This document shows, in pieces, positions 24,158 to 31,762 of a stretch of DNA of 64,000 bases. How positions within the stretch are numbered: position 1 is the stretch's first letter; the number at the start of each line of letters is the position of its first letter. Both the position numbers and the translations under genes were made by a program. The notes under the pieces are model-generated. The model saw only the letters and a list, made by a program, of their open reading frames with translations, ran no database searches and was not told the DNA's origin. Source of the stretch: an uncultured Christensenella sp. (GTDB lineage Bacteria; Bacillota; Clostridia; Christensenellales; Borkfalkiaceae); NCBI GenBank assembly GCA_910585685.1, contig CAJUEO010000003.1, forward strand, positions 1 to 64,000, read 5' to 3'.

Positions 24158-25471
24158 GTGAAAAATTTTTTTAATATAAATAAATTTGCCGTAATTGTCT
24201 ATTGGGCAATTTTTCTTGCGCTTGCCGGCATGTTTTTTACAAACGATTTCGGACTGGTCGACATTCATAAATCCTCTATAATTACCGCTATCGGAATAGA
24301 TAACGAAGGGGAAGAGGTCAAAGTTACCGCCGAAATTGCAATGCCTCAGCCCTCGCAAAGCGGAGAAAATATCAGGTATGCTCAGGTGCAGGGCAGCGGA
24401 CTTACCATTGCCGACGCGCTCAACGAAATAAATTCCAAGACGGGGTTCTATACAAAACTGCAGTTTTGCAGGCTTATATTGATAGGTGAAAACTGTCGCG
24501 ACAACCAGCTTTTTCGCGTTCTCGGCTGTCTTTACCGTAAGAATTATTCCGAGCTTACAGCGCTTGTAGCTATGTGCGAGGGCAAAGCTGCGGATATGCT
24601 TGCCAACAAGTCGCAGGTTTCTGATATGACAAGCGAGGCTATACGCAAAATTCTGTCCGACGAAATAGAGAAATCGGGCAATGCAAACACCGCAAATTTA
24701 AAGGATATAGCGCTTGCCGAGTTTTCGCACAGTCGCTCGTGTTTTATGCCGTTCGTGCAGATAAGCAAGCCCGGCACCTCTGAAGAGGGCGGAGACGGGG
24801 ACAATGTTGGCGGAGACCCTGTTGAAGGCGGTCAAGGAGAGTCCGGCGGTCAAGGAGAGTCCGGCGGTCAGAGCGGAGGCGGCGGCTCGGGCGGTCAAGG
24901 CCAGTCCGAGGGGCAAAGCGGTCAAAGCGGACAAAGCAGTCAAGGCGGCAATCAACAGGGGCAGCCCGTTGAGTTTACCGCGAGAAAGACCGTTTATTTT
25001 TCGAACGGTTTATACAAGGGAATTCTCGACGAGCAGCAGTCTTTTGCGCTTGCTATGTTCAAAAGTAACATACGCCTTGCCATTTTGCCCTGCGACAGCG
25101 GAGATATACACTACACGATAGGGCTTAGAAACGTTGAGGGTGACGTTGGCGTAAAAGTTGAAAACGGCGTTCCTAAAATTTCGTTTTCATTCTCCGCCAC
25201 GGCGCAAATTCAGGGTGCAAGAGTCAAGGTCGACCCCAGCGCCACGAATAAGGACGACAACGTGGACGACAAAGTTTTACGCGGCGCAGAGGAAGAGCTG
25301 AAAAAAAGGTTTGAAAGCTTGTTTTCGGTCTGTAAAGAGAGCAACTGCGATATTTTGGGGCTGAAAGAATATCTTTACAAGCACGACTATAACAATTACG
25401 GTTTGGTTGAAAAAGATTTTTATTCGGTTGCGGAAACGCATTACAAAATCGACGTCAGAAGCGTGCATTGA
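24158..25471 (+). CDS. GerA-family spore germination protein, GerAC type, with Gly/Ser/Gln insert
   Basis: 437 residues starting at GTG 24158 with an AGGAGG ribosome binding site. GerAC proteins are normally lipoproteins; here the N-terminus has a hydrophobic helix (about 10-28) but no Cys in a lipobox, so it seems anchored by an uncleaved helix. Domains I and II (HKSSIITAIGIDNEGEEV...) end near residue 200. A 65-residue Gly/Gln/Ser/Glu repeat (about 205-270, units like GGQGES) follows, and the C-terminal domain III covers about 270-437 (FTARKTVYFSNG). The insert is low complexity and may be a flexible linker. Confidence 0.85.
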   Translation: MKNFFNINKFAVIVYWAIFLALAGMFFTNDFGLVDIHKSSIITAIGIDNEGEEVKVTAEIAMPQPSQSGENIRYAQVQGSGLTIADALNEINSKTGFYTKLQFCRLILIGENCRDNQLFRVLGCLYRKNYSELTALVAMCEGKAADMLANKSQVSDMTSEAIRKILSDEIEKSGNANTANLKDIALAEFSHSRSCFMPFVQISKPGTSEEGGDGDNVGGDPVEGGQGESGGQGESGGQSGGGGSGGQGQSEGQSGQSGQSSQGGNQQGQPVEFTARKTVYFSNGLYKGILDEQQSFALAMFKSNIRLAILPCDSGDIHYTIGLRNVEGDVGVKVENGVPKISFSFSATAQIQGARVKVDPSATNKDDNVDDKVLRGAEEELKKRFESLFSVCKESNCDILGLKEYLYKHDYNNYGLVEKDFYSVAETHYKIDVRSVH

Positions 25472-25473
25472 TA

Positions 25474-25502
25474 AAGAGCCGCGGCGTTAAGCCGCGGCTC
25501 TT
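25474..25502 (+). terminator. bidirectional intrinsic terminator
   Basis: 12-base perfect stem AAGAGCCGCGGC (25474-25485) with 25491-25502, between the convergent ger operon and the next minus-strand gene. Confidence 0.85.
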
Positions 25503-25512
25503 ATTTACGGAA

Positions 25513-26061
25513 TTAAATAGCGGTGGTATGTGCGAGAGTTTCTATAATCAACTTTGACAAAAGCTGCACGTCGACTTCGGTCGTTTCACAGTCGACGTTT
25601 TGCTTTAAAATCTCTGCGCAGCGCGTCGCGCCGTTACCCGTCACGTCTTTTTCTATCGCTTCGGCAATGGTTGCCGCAACTTTTTCAACGCTCGATTTGG
25701 GAACGTAGCCCTCTATAAGAGTTGAAATAATACCTTCGGCAGGAGAAAGATACTTTTTCTCGCGCACGAATTGCTCGTACAAAACGTATAATAACGTAGC
25801 AACCGCGCCGACGGAAATGCCGTGTTCGAGTACCGTGACGTATTCTTCCAAAAGGTAGTTTATGCTTAGGTTTATTATTGCGCCGTAAGTTGCATAGAAC
25901 AGCGTGCCGAGCATAAACGGCAAAAACGTCAAAAGCTTTTTCTTTATTTTTTTGAGAAAAGTCAGTTTGCAAATTTGCACGCATATTGCCGTTAGCGCGG
26001 CAAGAAGAATGACGTCGATTCCGTAAAAGGTGAAAGTGTCGATAATTTTTATGATAGTCAA
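25513..26061 (-). CDS. integral membrane protein, unknown function
   Basis: 182 residues from TTG 26061, which has a GGAGGG ribosome binding site; the ATG at 26073 lies inside that site. Two to three hydrophobic helices lie in the first 100 residues (IIDTFTFYGIDVILLAALTAI, LLTFLPFMLGTLFYATYGAII, GISVGAVATLLYVLYEQF), followed by a soluble helical tail. I do not recognise it. Downstream (26074-26236) I see only a weak promoter-like sequence for it. Confidence 0.7.
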   Translation of the reverse strand: MTIIKIIDTFTFYGIDVILLAALTAICVQICKLTFLKKIKKKLLTFLPFMLGTLFYATYGAIINLSINYLLEEYVTVLEHGISVGAVATLLYVLYEQFVREKKYLSPAEGIISTLIEGYVPKSSVEKVAATIAEAIEKDVTGNGATRCAEILKQNVDCETTEVDVQLLSKLIIETLAHTTAI

Positions 26062-26201
26062 AATTCCCTCCATAGACTTCGACCGACGCTTCGAAGTCGC
26101 TCATTGTTTCACCCGACGCTTAATTTATAAACGCCGCCTGGCAATTCAAACGGCTGTTTGTAAAATATAAATAAAATTTTCTTGTTGCCGTTTCACACGG
26201 G

Positions 26202-26230
26202 TTGCATTGCACGCTCCGTTGTGGTAAAAT
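26202..26230 (+). promoter_or_regulatory. promoter directly abutting trmB (leaderless)
   Basis: TTGCAT (26202-26207), 17 bases, TAAAAT (26225-26230), then 6 bases to the ATG at 26237. It is the same spacing as ispE. Confidence 0.65.
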
Positions 26231-26236
26231 TTAACT

Positions 26237-26905
26237 ATGAGAATGCATAAGAAAGGTCATTTGGAAGAAAGAATTTCAGCCTGCGGTGACATTGTTACCG
26301 TAGCTGATTTGAGCGACAAAAATATGAAGCGCGCGGCGTTGACCCCCGAATATCTGCCGTTTAACGAGCTTTTCGGTAACGATAATCCCGTTTGTCTCGA
26401 AATAGGCTGCGGCAAGGGCAAGTTTGTATGCGAAATGGCAAAGAAAAATCCGCACGTCAATTTTGTGGCTGTCGAAAAGATATCAAACGTTTTGATAGAG
26501 GCGCTTGAACGGGCAAAGCAGGAGGAAATTAAAAACGTCTATTTTTTGAATTGCGCGGCGGAAGTGTTGCAAAAGTACTTTAAAAGCGGCAGCGTGGACG
26601 TAATTTATCTCAATTTTTCCAACCCTCTGCCCAAGGAAGGATATAAGAAACAGCGGCTTACGCACCCCCGGTTTCTGGGCATATATGGGGGGATACTTAA
26701 AAAAGGCGGCAAAATTATTCAGAAAACCGACGACGAAGCGTTTTTTGATTTTTCGCTGGGCAGTTACACAGAAGTGGGTTTTAAGATACTTGACGAGCGC
26801 AGGGATTTGGCAAACAATCCCGTTGAATGCGACGTGGAAACCGAACACGAAAAGAAATTTAAAGAGCAGGGCAAGCGCATTTATCGCGTTGAGGTCGAGG
26901 TTTAA
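26237..26905 (+). CDS. trmB: tRNA (guanine-N7-)-methyltransferase
   Basis: 222 residues. It makes m7G46 in the tRNA variable loop. The SAM-binding motif VCLEIGCGKGKFV is at about 54-66, and the family signature NFSNPLPKEGYKKQRLTHPRFL is at about 126-147 (canonical NFSDPWPK...). The C-terminal Glu-rich segment (ETEHEKKFKEQGKRIYR) is also typical. No Shine-Dalgarno sequence precedes the ATG, and the promoter -10 is 6 bases upstream. The following gene starts two bases after its stop. Confidence 0.94.
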   Translation: MRMHKKGHLEERISACGDIVTVADLSDKNMKRAALTPEYLPFNELFGNDNPVCLEIGCGKGKFVCEMAKKNPHVNFVAVEKISNVLIEALERAKQEEIKNVYFLNCAAEVLQKYFKSGSVDVIYLNFSNPLPKEGYKKQRLTHPRFLGIYGGILKKGGKIIQKTDDEAFFDFSLGSYTEVGFKILDERRDLANNPVECDVETEHEKKFKEQGKRIYRVEVEV

Positions 26906-26906
26906 T

Positions 26907-27713
26907 TTGCTGTATTTGTGGATTAGTTTGGGCATATTAGGGGGTATAGCGGTAATTTGGCTGTTTATTTGGGTAAACAACAACGTTTTGGTTACCGCAA
27001 AATACACCGTTGAGGCGTATATAGAGAATAAGGTGAAAATTGTTCAGCTTTCCGACCTGCACGGCAAAAGTTTCGGACACAAAAATCAAAGACTTATTGC
27101 CAAAATAGTTGCTCAAAAGCCCGACGTTATAGCTATTACGGGAGATATAATTCATAACTACCGCGAGCGTGACAAGCGCTGTGCGCTTGAACTTGTTGCC
27201 GCTCTTTCGGGCATTGCGCCCGTTTTGTACGTTTCGGGAAATCACGAAATGCGCAACAAGGGTTATCGGTTTTTCAGAAAGCAGTTAAAGGAAGCCGGAG
27301 CCTGCGTTTTGGACGATTGCCCCGTGGATATATGCGGAATAACGGTGGTAGGGCTCAACTGCGCTTCGCTCAGAAACGACGTAATTTATGCCGTTACGCC
27401 CGAAGCGCCGTTTAAGGTTTTGCTTGCGCACAAGCCGCATTTTTTCAAACACTATGCTTCCGCCGACTATCAGTTGGTGCTGTCTGGTCACGCGCACGGC
27501 GGACAGTGGCGCCTGCCTTTTACGAGGATAGGCTTCTATTCTCCCGGGCAGGGCTTGTTTCCAAAGCTCACTTCGGGTATGCACGTCGAGGGGGAAACCA
27601 AAATGATTATTTCTCGCGGACTCGGCAACTCGCAGTGCCCTGTAAGGTTATTCAATCTTCCCGAAATAGTTGTAGTCAATATTGTACCTATAAAAGAGAG
27701 CGCCGCTTTGTAG
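26907..27713 (+). CDS. metallophosphoesterase, YaeI/YkuE-type
   Basis: 268 residues from TTG 26907, where a GAGGTCGAGG sequence inside the end of trmB serves as ribosome binding site; longer upstream frames cover trmB. An N-terminal membrane helix (about 5-22) anchors it. Calcineurin-like metal motifs follow in order: SDLHG (Asp and His), ITGDII, SGNHE and SGHAHGGQ. Members hydrolyse phosphodiesters, often UDP-diacylglucosamine-type lipid substrates or cyclic nucleotides; the substrate here is unknown. It probably shares the trmB transcript, which ends at the hairpin that overlaps its stop. Confidence 0.88.
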   Translation: MLYLWISLGILGGIAVIWLFIWVNNNVLVTAKYTVEAYIENKVKIVQLSDLHGKSFGHKNQRLIAKIVAQKPDVIAITGDIIHNYRERDKRCALELVAALSGIAPVLYVSGNHEMRNKGYRFFRKQLKEAGACVLDDCPVDICGITVVGLNCASLRNDVIYAVTPEAPFKVLLAHKPHFFKHYASADYQLVLSGHAHGGQWRLPFTRIGFYSPGQGLFPKLTSGMHVEGETKMIISRGLGNSQCPVRLFNLPEIVVVNIVPIKESAAL

Positions 27714-27727
27714 CGGCGCTCTCTTTT
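27692..27727 (+). terminator. bidirectional intrinsic terminator
   Basis: 16-base perfect stem, 27692-27707 with 27712-27727, and loop TTGT, between convergent genes; the stop codon lies within it. Confidence 0.9.
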
Positions 27728-27737
27728 ATAAATTTAA

Positions 27738-28679
27738 TTATTCCTTTATAAGCAAAGCCAAAATGGCCTTTATGCTGTGCAGTTTGTTTTCCGCCTGACT
27801 CAAAACCAAACTTGCGTCTCCGTCGATAATCTCTGCGGTAACTTCTTCTCCGCGCTTTGCCGGCAGCGAGTGCATAAAAAGCACGTTGTGCTGGGCGTAA
27901 GATATGAGCGCATTGTTGACCTGATAGGGCATAAAAATATTTTTTTCCTTTTCGCTGAGCGGCGCGTGGTAGTTATAGTTGTCGGTATAAACTATATCCG
28001 CGCCGCGCACTGCCTCTATGGGGTCGTCCGTTTCATATATATTTCCGTATTGCCTTGCATTATCCAAAATGTCGCTGTCTATGGCGTATTCGGGCGGAGT
28101 AGCAACGGCAACGTTCAATCCGCATTTAACCGCGCAGTTTACAAGGCTCGAGGCATTGGCGCATCCCTTGCCCACATAAGCTATTTTCAAGCCCTCGAGT
28201 TTGCCCTTTCTCTCCCAAATTGTAAACATATCGCAAATTGCCTGCATAGGCACGCAGCTTTCGTTGGTCGAGTTGATAATGGAAATGCCCGAAACCGCGC
28301 AAAACTCCCTTAAATCCTGATGCTTTATTCCTCTTGTGACAAGCGCGCCCACGCCGTAGCGCGGAAGAACCTGAACTATATCTTTTACATTTTCTCCGCC
28401 GCTCATATCGGATTCGCTGTAATGCAGGCTTACGCTTGTTCCGCCAAGCTGGTTTATGCCTATAACAAGCGCCGAGCGCGTTCTAAGCGAAGTATCTCCA
28501 AACAGCAGCCCCACGGTAACGTCCTTTAAAATGCGCGTATCTTCGTGCGCGACAAACTTTGCTTTCATTGCCTTTGTCGCATACAAAAGCTCGAAAATCT
28601 CTTCCGGCGCATAGTCCGAAAGCCCAACCATATGCTTATGAGCTATTCCGAACGAGGGGGAATACCTGTTAATATCCAT
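27738..28679 (-). CDS. divergent ornithine/aspartate carbamoyltransferase-family protein
   Basis: 313 residues, of usual length for the family. The phosphate-binding motif is SLRTR (residues 64-68), so the carbamoyl-phosphate arginines are kept. Other active-site motifs are changed: HPxQ is VPMQ (143-146), the ornithine-binding SMG motif is absent (DNYNYH at 233-238), and HCLP is HSLP (270-273). The overall fold is clear, but a standard ornithine reaction is doubtful. Other arginine-pathway genes are absent. It may act on another amine, or be a non-catalytic relative. An AGAGAGG ribosome binding site precedes the start. Confidence 0.75.
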   Translation of the reverse strand: MDINRYSPSFGIAHKHMVGLSDYAPEEIFELLYATKAMKAKFVAHEDTRILKDVTVGLLFGDTSLRTRSALVIGINQLGGTSVSLHYSESDMSGGENVKDIVQVLPRYGVGALVTRGIKHQDLREFCAVSGISIINSTNESCVPMQAICDMFTIWERKGKLEGLKIAYVGKGCANASSLVNCAVKCGLNVAVATPPEYAIDSDILDNARQYGNIYETDDPIEAVRGADIVYTDNYNYHAPLSEKEKNIFMPYQVNNALISYAQHNVLFMHSLPAKRGEEVTAEIIDGDASLVLSQAENKLHSIKAILALLIKE

Positions 28680-28739
28680 AAAAAACCTCTCTTTATCAAA
28701 TTATAACACAGTTTTCAAGTCATTGCAATAAAATTTCAA

Positions 28740-29315
28740 TTACAAGTCCCTTTTGCTGAAAATACAGCCGCAATAATTCTGTCTGTAAAGCCCGAACTTT
28801 TTTGAAAGCTGCAAACTTCTCAAATATCCGTCGCACTTTTTAAAGTCGGAAAACAGCCATTTTTCCCTGCCGAGCGCAAAACCTATGTCGTTTATTGCCT
28901 TGGCGTTCTTTAAAGGGCTTATTGTCAAAGTGGTTGTAAAGTAGTCGAAATCTTTTGCAAGTTCAGCCGTCTTTGCAAGGCGTAGCTCGAAACATTTAAG
29001 GCACCTTGCGCCGCCCTCTTTCAGGTCTTCGAGCCCTGCAACAATTGAATAGAACTCGTCGGTGTCGTGGTCGCAGTCCATAAAGTCAGCCCAGCCCGTT
29101 TCCCCTATAAGCCGTTTTAGTTCGGCTTTGCGCTTTTGGTATTCCTCGTCCTCGATATTCGGGTTGTAGAACAGAACGGTTATTTTAAATACGTCTTTCA
29201 GCCTTTCAAGACAGGCGGAAGAGCAGGGGGCGCAGCAACAGTGCAGCAATAGGGTTTTGCCCTGCGCGTCTTTCATCTGCCCCTGCATAAGTTTGTCGAA
29301 ATCAACCTTATTCAT
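28740..29315 (-). CDS. queH: epoxyqueuosine reductase, QueH type
   Basis: 191 residues. QueH is the non-B12, Fe-S type enzyme that makes queuosine at tRNA position 34. The clustered cysteines are all present: HCCCAPC near residues 25-31, CLKC at about 104-107 and YCGC at the end. Conserved segments TLLLHCCCAPC, FYNPNIEDEEYQKRK and ARCLKCFELRL also fit. It lies 60 bases upstream of the carbamoyltransferase gene on the same strand, and the divergent promoter region of the ABC gene follows on the other side. Confidence 0.93.
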   Translation of the reverse strand: MNKVDFDKLMQGQMKDAQGKTLLLHCCCAPCSSACLERLKDVFKITVLFYNPNIEDEEYQKRKAELKRLIGETGWADFMDCDHDTDEFYSIVAGLEDLKEGGARCLKCFELRLAKTAELAKDFDYFTTTLTISPLKNAKAINDIGFALGREKWLFSDFKKCDGYLRSLQLSKKFGLYRQNYCGCIFSKRDL

Positions 29316-29368
29316 ACCCGTATTTTAACACAAATATTCGGGATAGGCAAGTATGCGATATTAAATAC

Positions 29369-29397
29369 TTGACCCGATTGTCAAAATATGGTATTAT
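29369..29397 (+). promoter_or_regulatory. sigma-A-type promoter
   Basis: TTGACC (29369-29374), 17 bases, TATTAT (29392-29397), 38 bases before the ATG of the ABC ATPase gene. Confidence 0.65.
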
Positions 29398-29435
29398 TAA
29401 ATGAGCAAAACGCGTTTAAAATTCGGAGATTGCAT

Positions 29436-30647
29436 ATGTCAAGTTTAAAACTTACCAACGTAAATATGGTCTATCCCTCGGGAGAAACCGCGCTGTACAA
29501 CGTAAATTTGCAGGCGGAGGACAGGGAATTTTTGGTTATTTTCGGGGACGACAAAAGCGGTAAATCCTCTCTTTTGAGGGCTATTGCCGGTTTGGAGGAC
29601 GTTACCGACGGCACGATTTCAATCGACGATAAGGACGTGACAAGTGCCGAAGCAAAGGACAGGGACATTGCAATGGTGTTTAAAAGCGGCACATTAAACG
29701 CGTCTTTGAGCGTCGAGGACAACCTCGCTTTCGGACTGCGGCTTAGAAAAGCGCCCGAAGCGCTGGTAAAAGAGCGCGTTAAAATAGTTTCGGAAATACT
29801 TGGGTTAAACGACGTGCTTACGCGCAAACCCAAGGTTTTGACCGCGGCGGCAAAGCAGCGCGCGATAGTAGGCAGAGCAGTTGTAAGGGAGCCTAAAATT
29901 TACCTCTTCGACGAGCCGTTTTCGGGACTTGACGAAAAGCTTAAACAGGATATGCTGAGCGTGGTTATAAACTTGCAGGCAAGACTTTCGGGCACATTTG
30001 TGTACGCGACAAAAAGCCTTTCCGAGGCAATGTCGATAGGTACGAGAATTGCGGTATTGAAGAACGGCTTTGTTCAACAGATTGATTTGCCCGAAAATCT
30101 ATACGACTATCCCACCAACGAGTTTGTCGCTTTTACAATAGGTTCTCCCACGGTCAACTTTATAAGAAAAGTTAAAATTACAGTCGAAAACGGGGTATAT
30201 TACGGGGTCAACGGTAATATAAAGCTTGAAATTCCGCAAAATATCGTAGCTCGGTTTGAAAATATTTCGGAGTACGTCGACAGCGATAGATATGTTACTT
30301 TGGGCTTGCGCCCCGAGGATTTGAAAATAGCAGAGCAAGGTGGAATTGCGGCTAAGGTTTCCAAGGCGGACGAGGGCAAAAAATTTGCCGAATGCGAAGT
30401 TACCCCCGATATATGCCTCAACGTAACGGCAAACGGAGAGGTTTCAAAGGGCGCGGAAGTAAATATTGCGGCAGATTTATCAAAGCTTTTGATATTTGAC
30501 GGACAAACGGCGCTTACGCTTTTAAATCGCGACGGCGGCTATAAACTCAATTCATATGCGGACAGTCAATTTATGCCGATGCCAAAAGCCGACGAGCAGA
30601 GCATACACGAAAGTTTGAACCCCAAAAAACAGGTTAAGAAAAAATAA
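29436..30647 (+). CDS. ABC ATPase-like protein (MalK/UgpC type) with degenerate catalytic motifs
   Basis: 403 residues from ATG 29436 (CGGAG ribosome binding site). The overall order is that of a MalK-type importer ATPase: an ABC domain (about 1-235) and a C-terminal MOBE/TOBE-like regulatory domain (about 240-385). The key motifs are altered. The Walker A is GDDKSGKSS (37-45; Gly40 replaced by Lys, GKS kept). The Q-loop Gln is Lys83, the signature LSGGQ is LTAAAKQ (135-141), and the switch His is Lys193. The Walker B FDEP is intact. No permease or binding protein gene is nearby. It may bind nucleotide but is unlikely to be a normal transporter ATPase; a regulatory role is possible. Confidence 0.8.
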   Translation: MSSLKLTNVNMVYPSGETALYNVNLQAEDREFLVIFGDDKSGKSSLLRAIAGLEDVTDGTISIDDKDVTSAEAKDRDIAMVFKSGTLNASLSVEDNLAFGLRLRKAPEALVKERVKIVSEILGLNDVLTRKPKVLTAAAKQRAIVGRAVVREPKIYLFDEPFSGLDEKLKQDMLSVVINLQARLSGTFVYATKSLSEAMSIGTRIAVLKNGFVQQIDLPENLYDYPTNEFVAFTIGSPTVNFIRKVKITVENGVYYGVNGNIKLEIPQNIVARFENISEYVDSDRYVTLGLRPEDLKIAEQGGIAAKVSKADEGKKFAECEVTPDICLNVTANGEVSKGAEVNIAADLSKLLIFDGQTALTLLNRDGGYKLNSYADSQFMPMPKADEQSIHESLNPKKQVKKK

Positions 30648-30657
30648 TAAAAATTGC

Positions 30658-30682
30658 TAAACCCCCGTCAGTCGGGGGTTTA
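30658..30682 (+). terminator. intrinsic terminator hairpin
   Basis: TAAACCCCCG (30658-30667) with CGGGGGTTTA (30673-30682) and a 5-base loop. The T-run is on the minus-strand side, the plus side is A-rich. Confidence 0.6.
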
Positions 30683-30728
30683 AAAAGTTTAAAACAGTCA
30701 ATAACCGATTAAGTCGGTTGCATAATAT

Positions 30729-31613
30729 ATGGAAATTTTTCTCGATGCGTTTTGGGATACGTTAAAACTTTTCCCTTTCTTATTTTTAATATACGTTCTT
30801 ATTGAGATAGTCGAACACCGCACAACCTTAACTCAAAACCAAGGGGTACTGCAAGGTCCGCTTGCGCCCGTTATAGGTTCCGCCACGGGGCTTATACCTC
30901 AATGCGGTTTTTCGGTTATGGCGGCAAAGCTGTACGATAAGGGACTTATCCGCACGGGCACCATGCTTGCGGTGTTTATAGCCACCAGCGACGAGGCGCT
31001 TATTATAATGCTGTCGGATATGTCGGCGGCGCACGCGGTTATGCCGCTTGTACTGTTGAAGCTGTTGTTTTCGGTGGGCGTAGGCTATCTTGTAAACTTC
31101 ATTTTTTCAAACGAAAAGCTGGACGAAGCCGGCATTTCGCACGAGGTGCAGGCGCACTTTTGCTGTAACGACCACGGCTCGGGACTTCTCGGCGGACAAT
31201 CCGACTTTAAGGCTTATTTTCTTACTCCGCTCATTCACACATTGAAAATATGGCTGTATCTTTTTATCGTAAACCTTGTTTTCGGTTACATTATGGACGC
31301 GGTCGGCGGAGAAAATATAGCAAATTCCATTGCCGGCGGACCCTTCGTTCAGCCGCTTATTACGGGGCTTATCGGGCTTATTCCCAACTGTGCTTCGAGC
31401 GTAATTTTAACGGGTGCATATACAAACGGCGCAATATGCTTCGGCAGCCTTGTCGGAGGGCTTTGCTCCAACGCCGGAATGGGGCTTATAGTGCTGTTTA
31501 AAAACACGAAAAAATTAAAGCGAAATATAATTTTGGTTATAACAATGTATGTGATTGCGGTAGTTGCCGGAATTACGGTCAACGGATTTATGATGCTTTT
31601 TAATATCATTTGA
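30729..31613 (+). CDS. ArsP_2-type (putative heavy-metal exporter) permease
   Basis: 294 residues with about eight membrane helices and two internal repeats: GLIPQCGFS in the first half and GLIPNCASS in the second. This duplicated Cys-containing motif is typical of the permease-like PF11449 family (putative 10-TM arsenic/heavy metal exporters). A CCNDHGSG segment between the halves may add metal contacts. A hairpin (AACCGA/TCGGTT, about 30703-30719) lies just before the start and could affect translation. The transported ion is unknown. Confidence 0.75.
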   Translation: MEIFLDAFWDTLKLFPFLFLIYVLIEIVEHRTTLTQNQGVLQGPLAPVIGSATGLIPQCGFSVMAAKLYDKGLIRTGTMLAVFIATSDEALIIMLSDMSAAHAVMPLVLLKLLFSVGVGYLVNFIFSNEKLDEAGISHEVQAHFCCNDHGSGLLGGQSDFKAYFLTPLIHTLKIWLYLFIVNLVFGYIMDAVGGENIANSIAGGPFVQPLITGLIGLIPNCASSVILTGAYTNGAICFGSLVGGLCSNAGMGLIVLFKNTKKLKRNIILVITMYVIAVVAGITVNGFMMLFNII

Positions 31614-31622
31614 TTGATTTTT

Positions 31623-31662
31623 AAAAGCCCCTCGCGTCGGTGCAAACCGCGAGGGGCTTTTT
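31623..31662 (+). terminator. intrinsic terminator
   Basis: 14-base stem, AAAAGCCCCTCGCG (31623-31636) with 31648-31661, and an 11-base loop; TTAC follows. Confidence 0.85.
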
Positions 31663-31762
31663 ACATTATATATAAGCGAGATTTTCGTTAATATATGGAA
31701 ATTACTTGAAAAATTTTAATTTTTATGTTATTATATTTCCAAACTTTGTCAGAGGAATGTAA

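Noticed and set aside
24804..24975. Repeat-like tract in gerAC considered as a tandem repeat or mobile sequence
   Set aside because: It is in frame within the gene, codes for GGQ/QSG-type units and has no flanking repeats; a protein low-complexity linker explains it.
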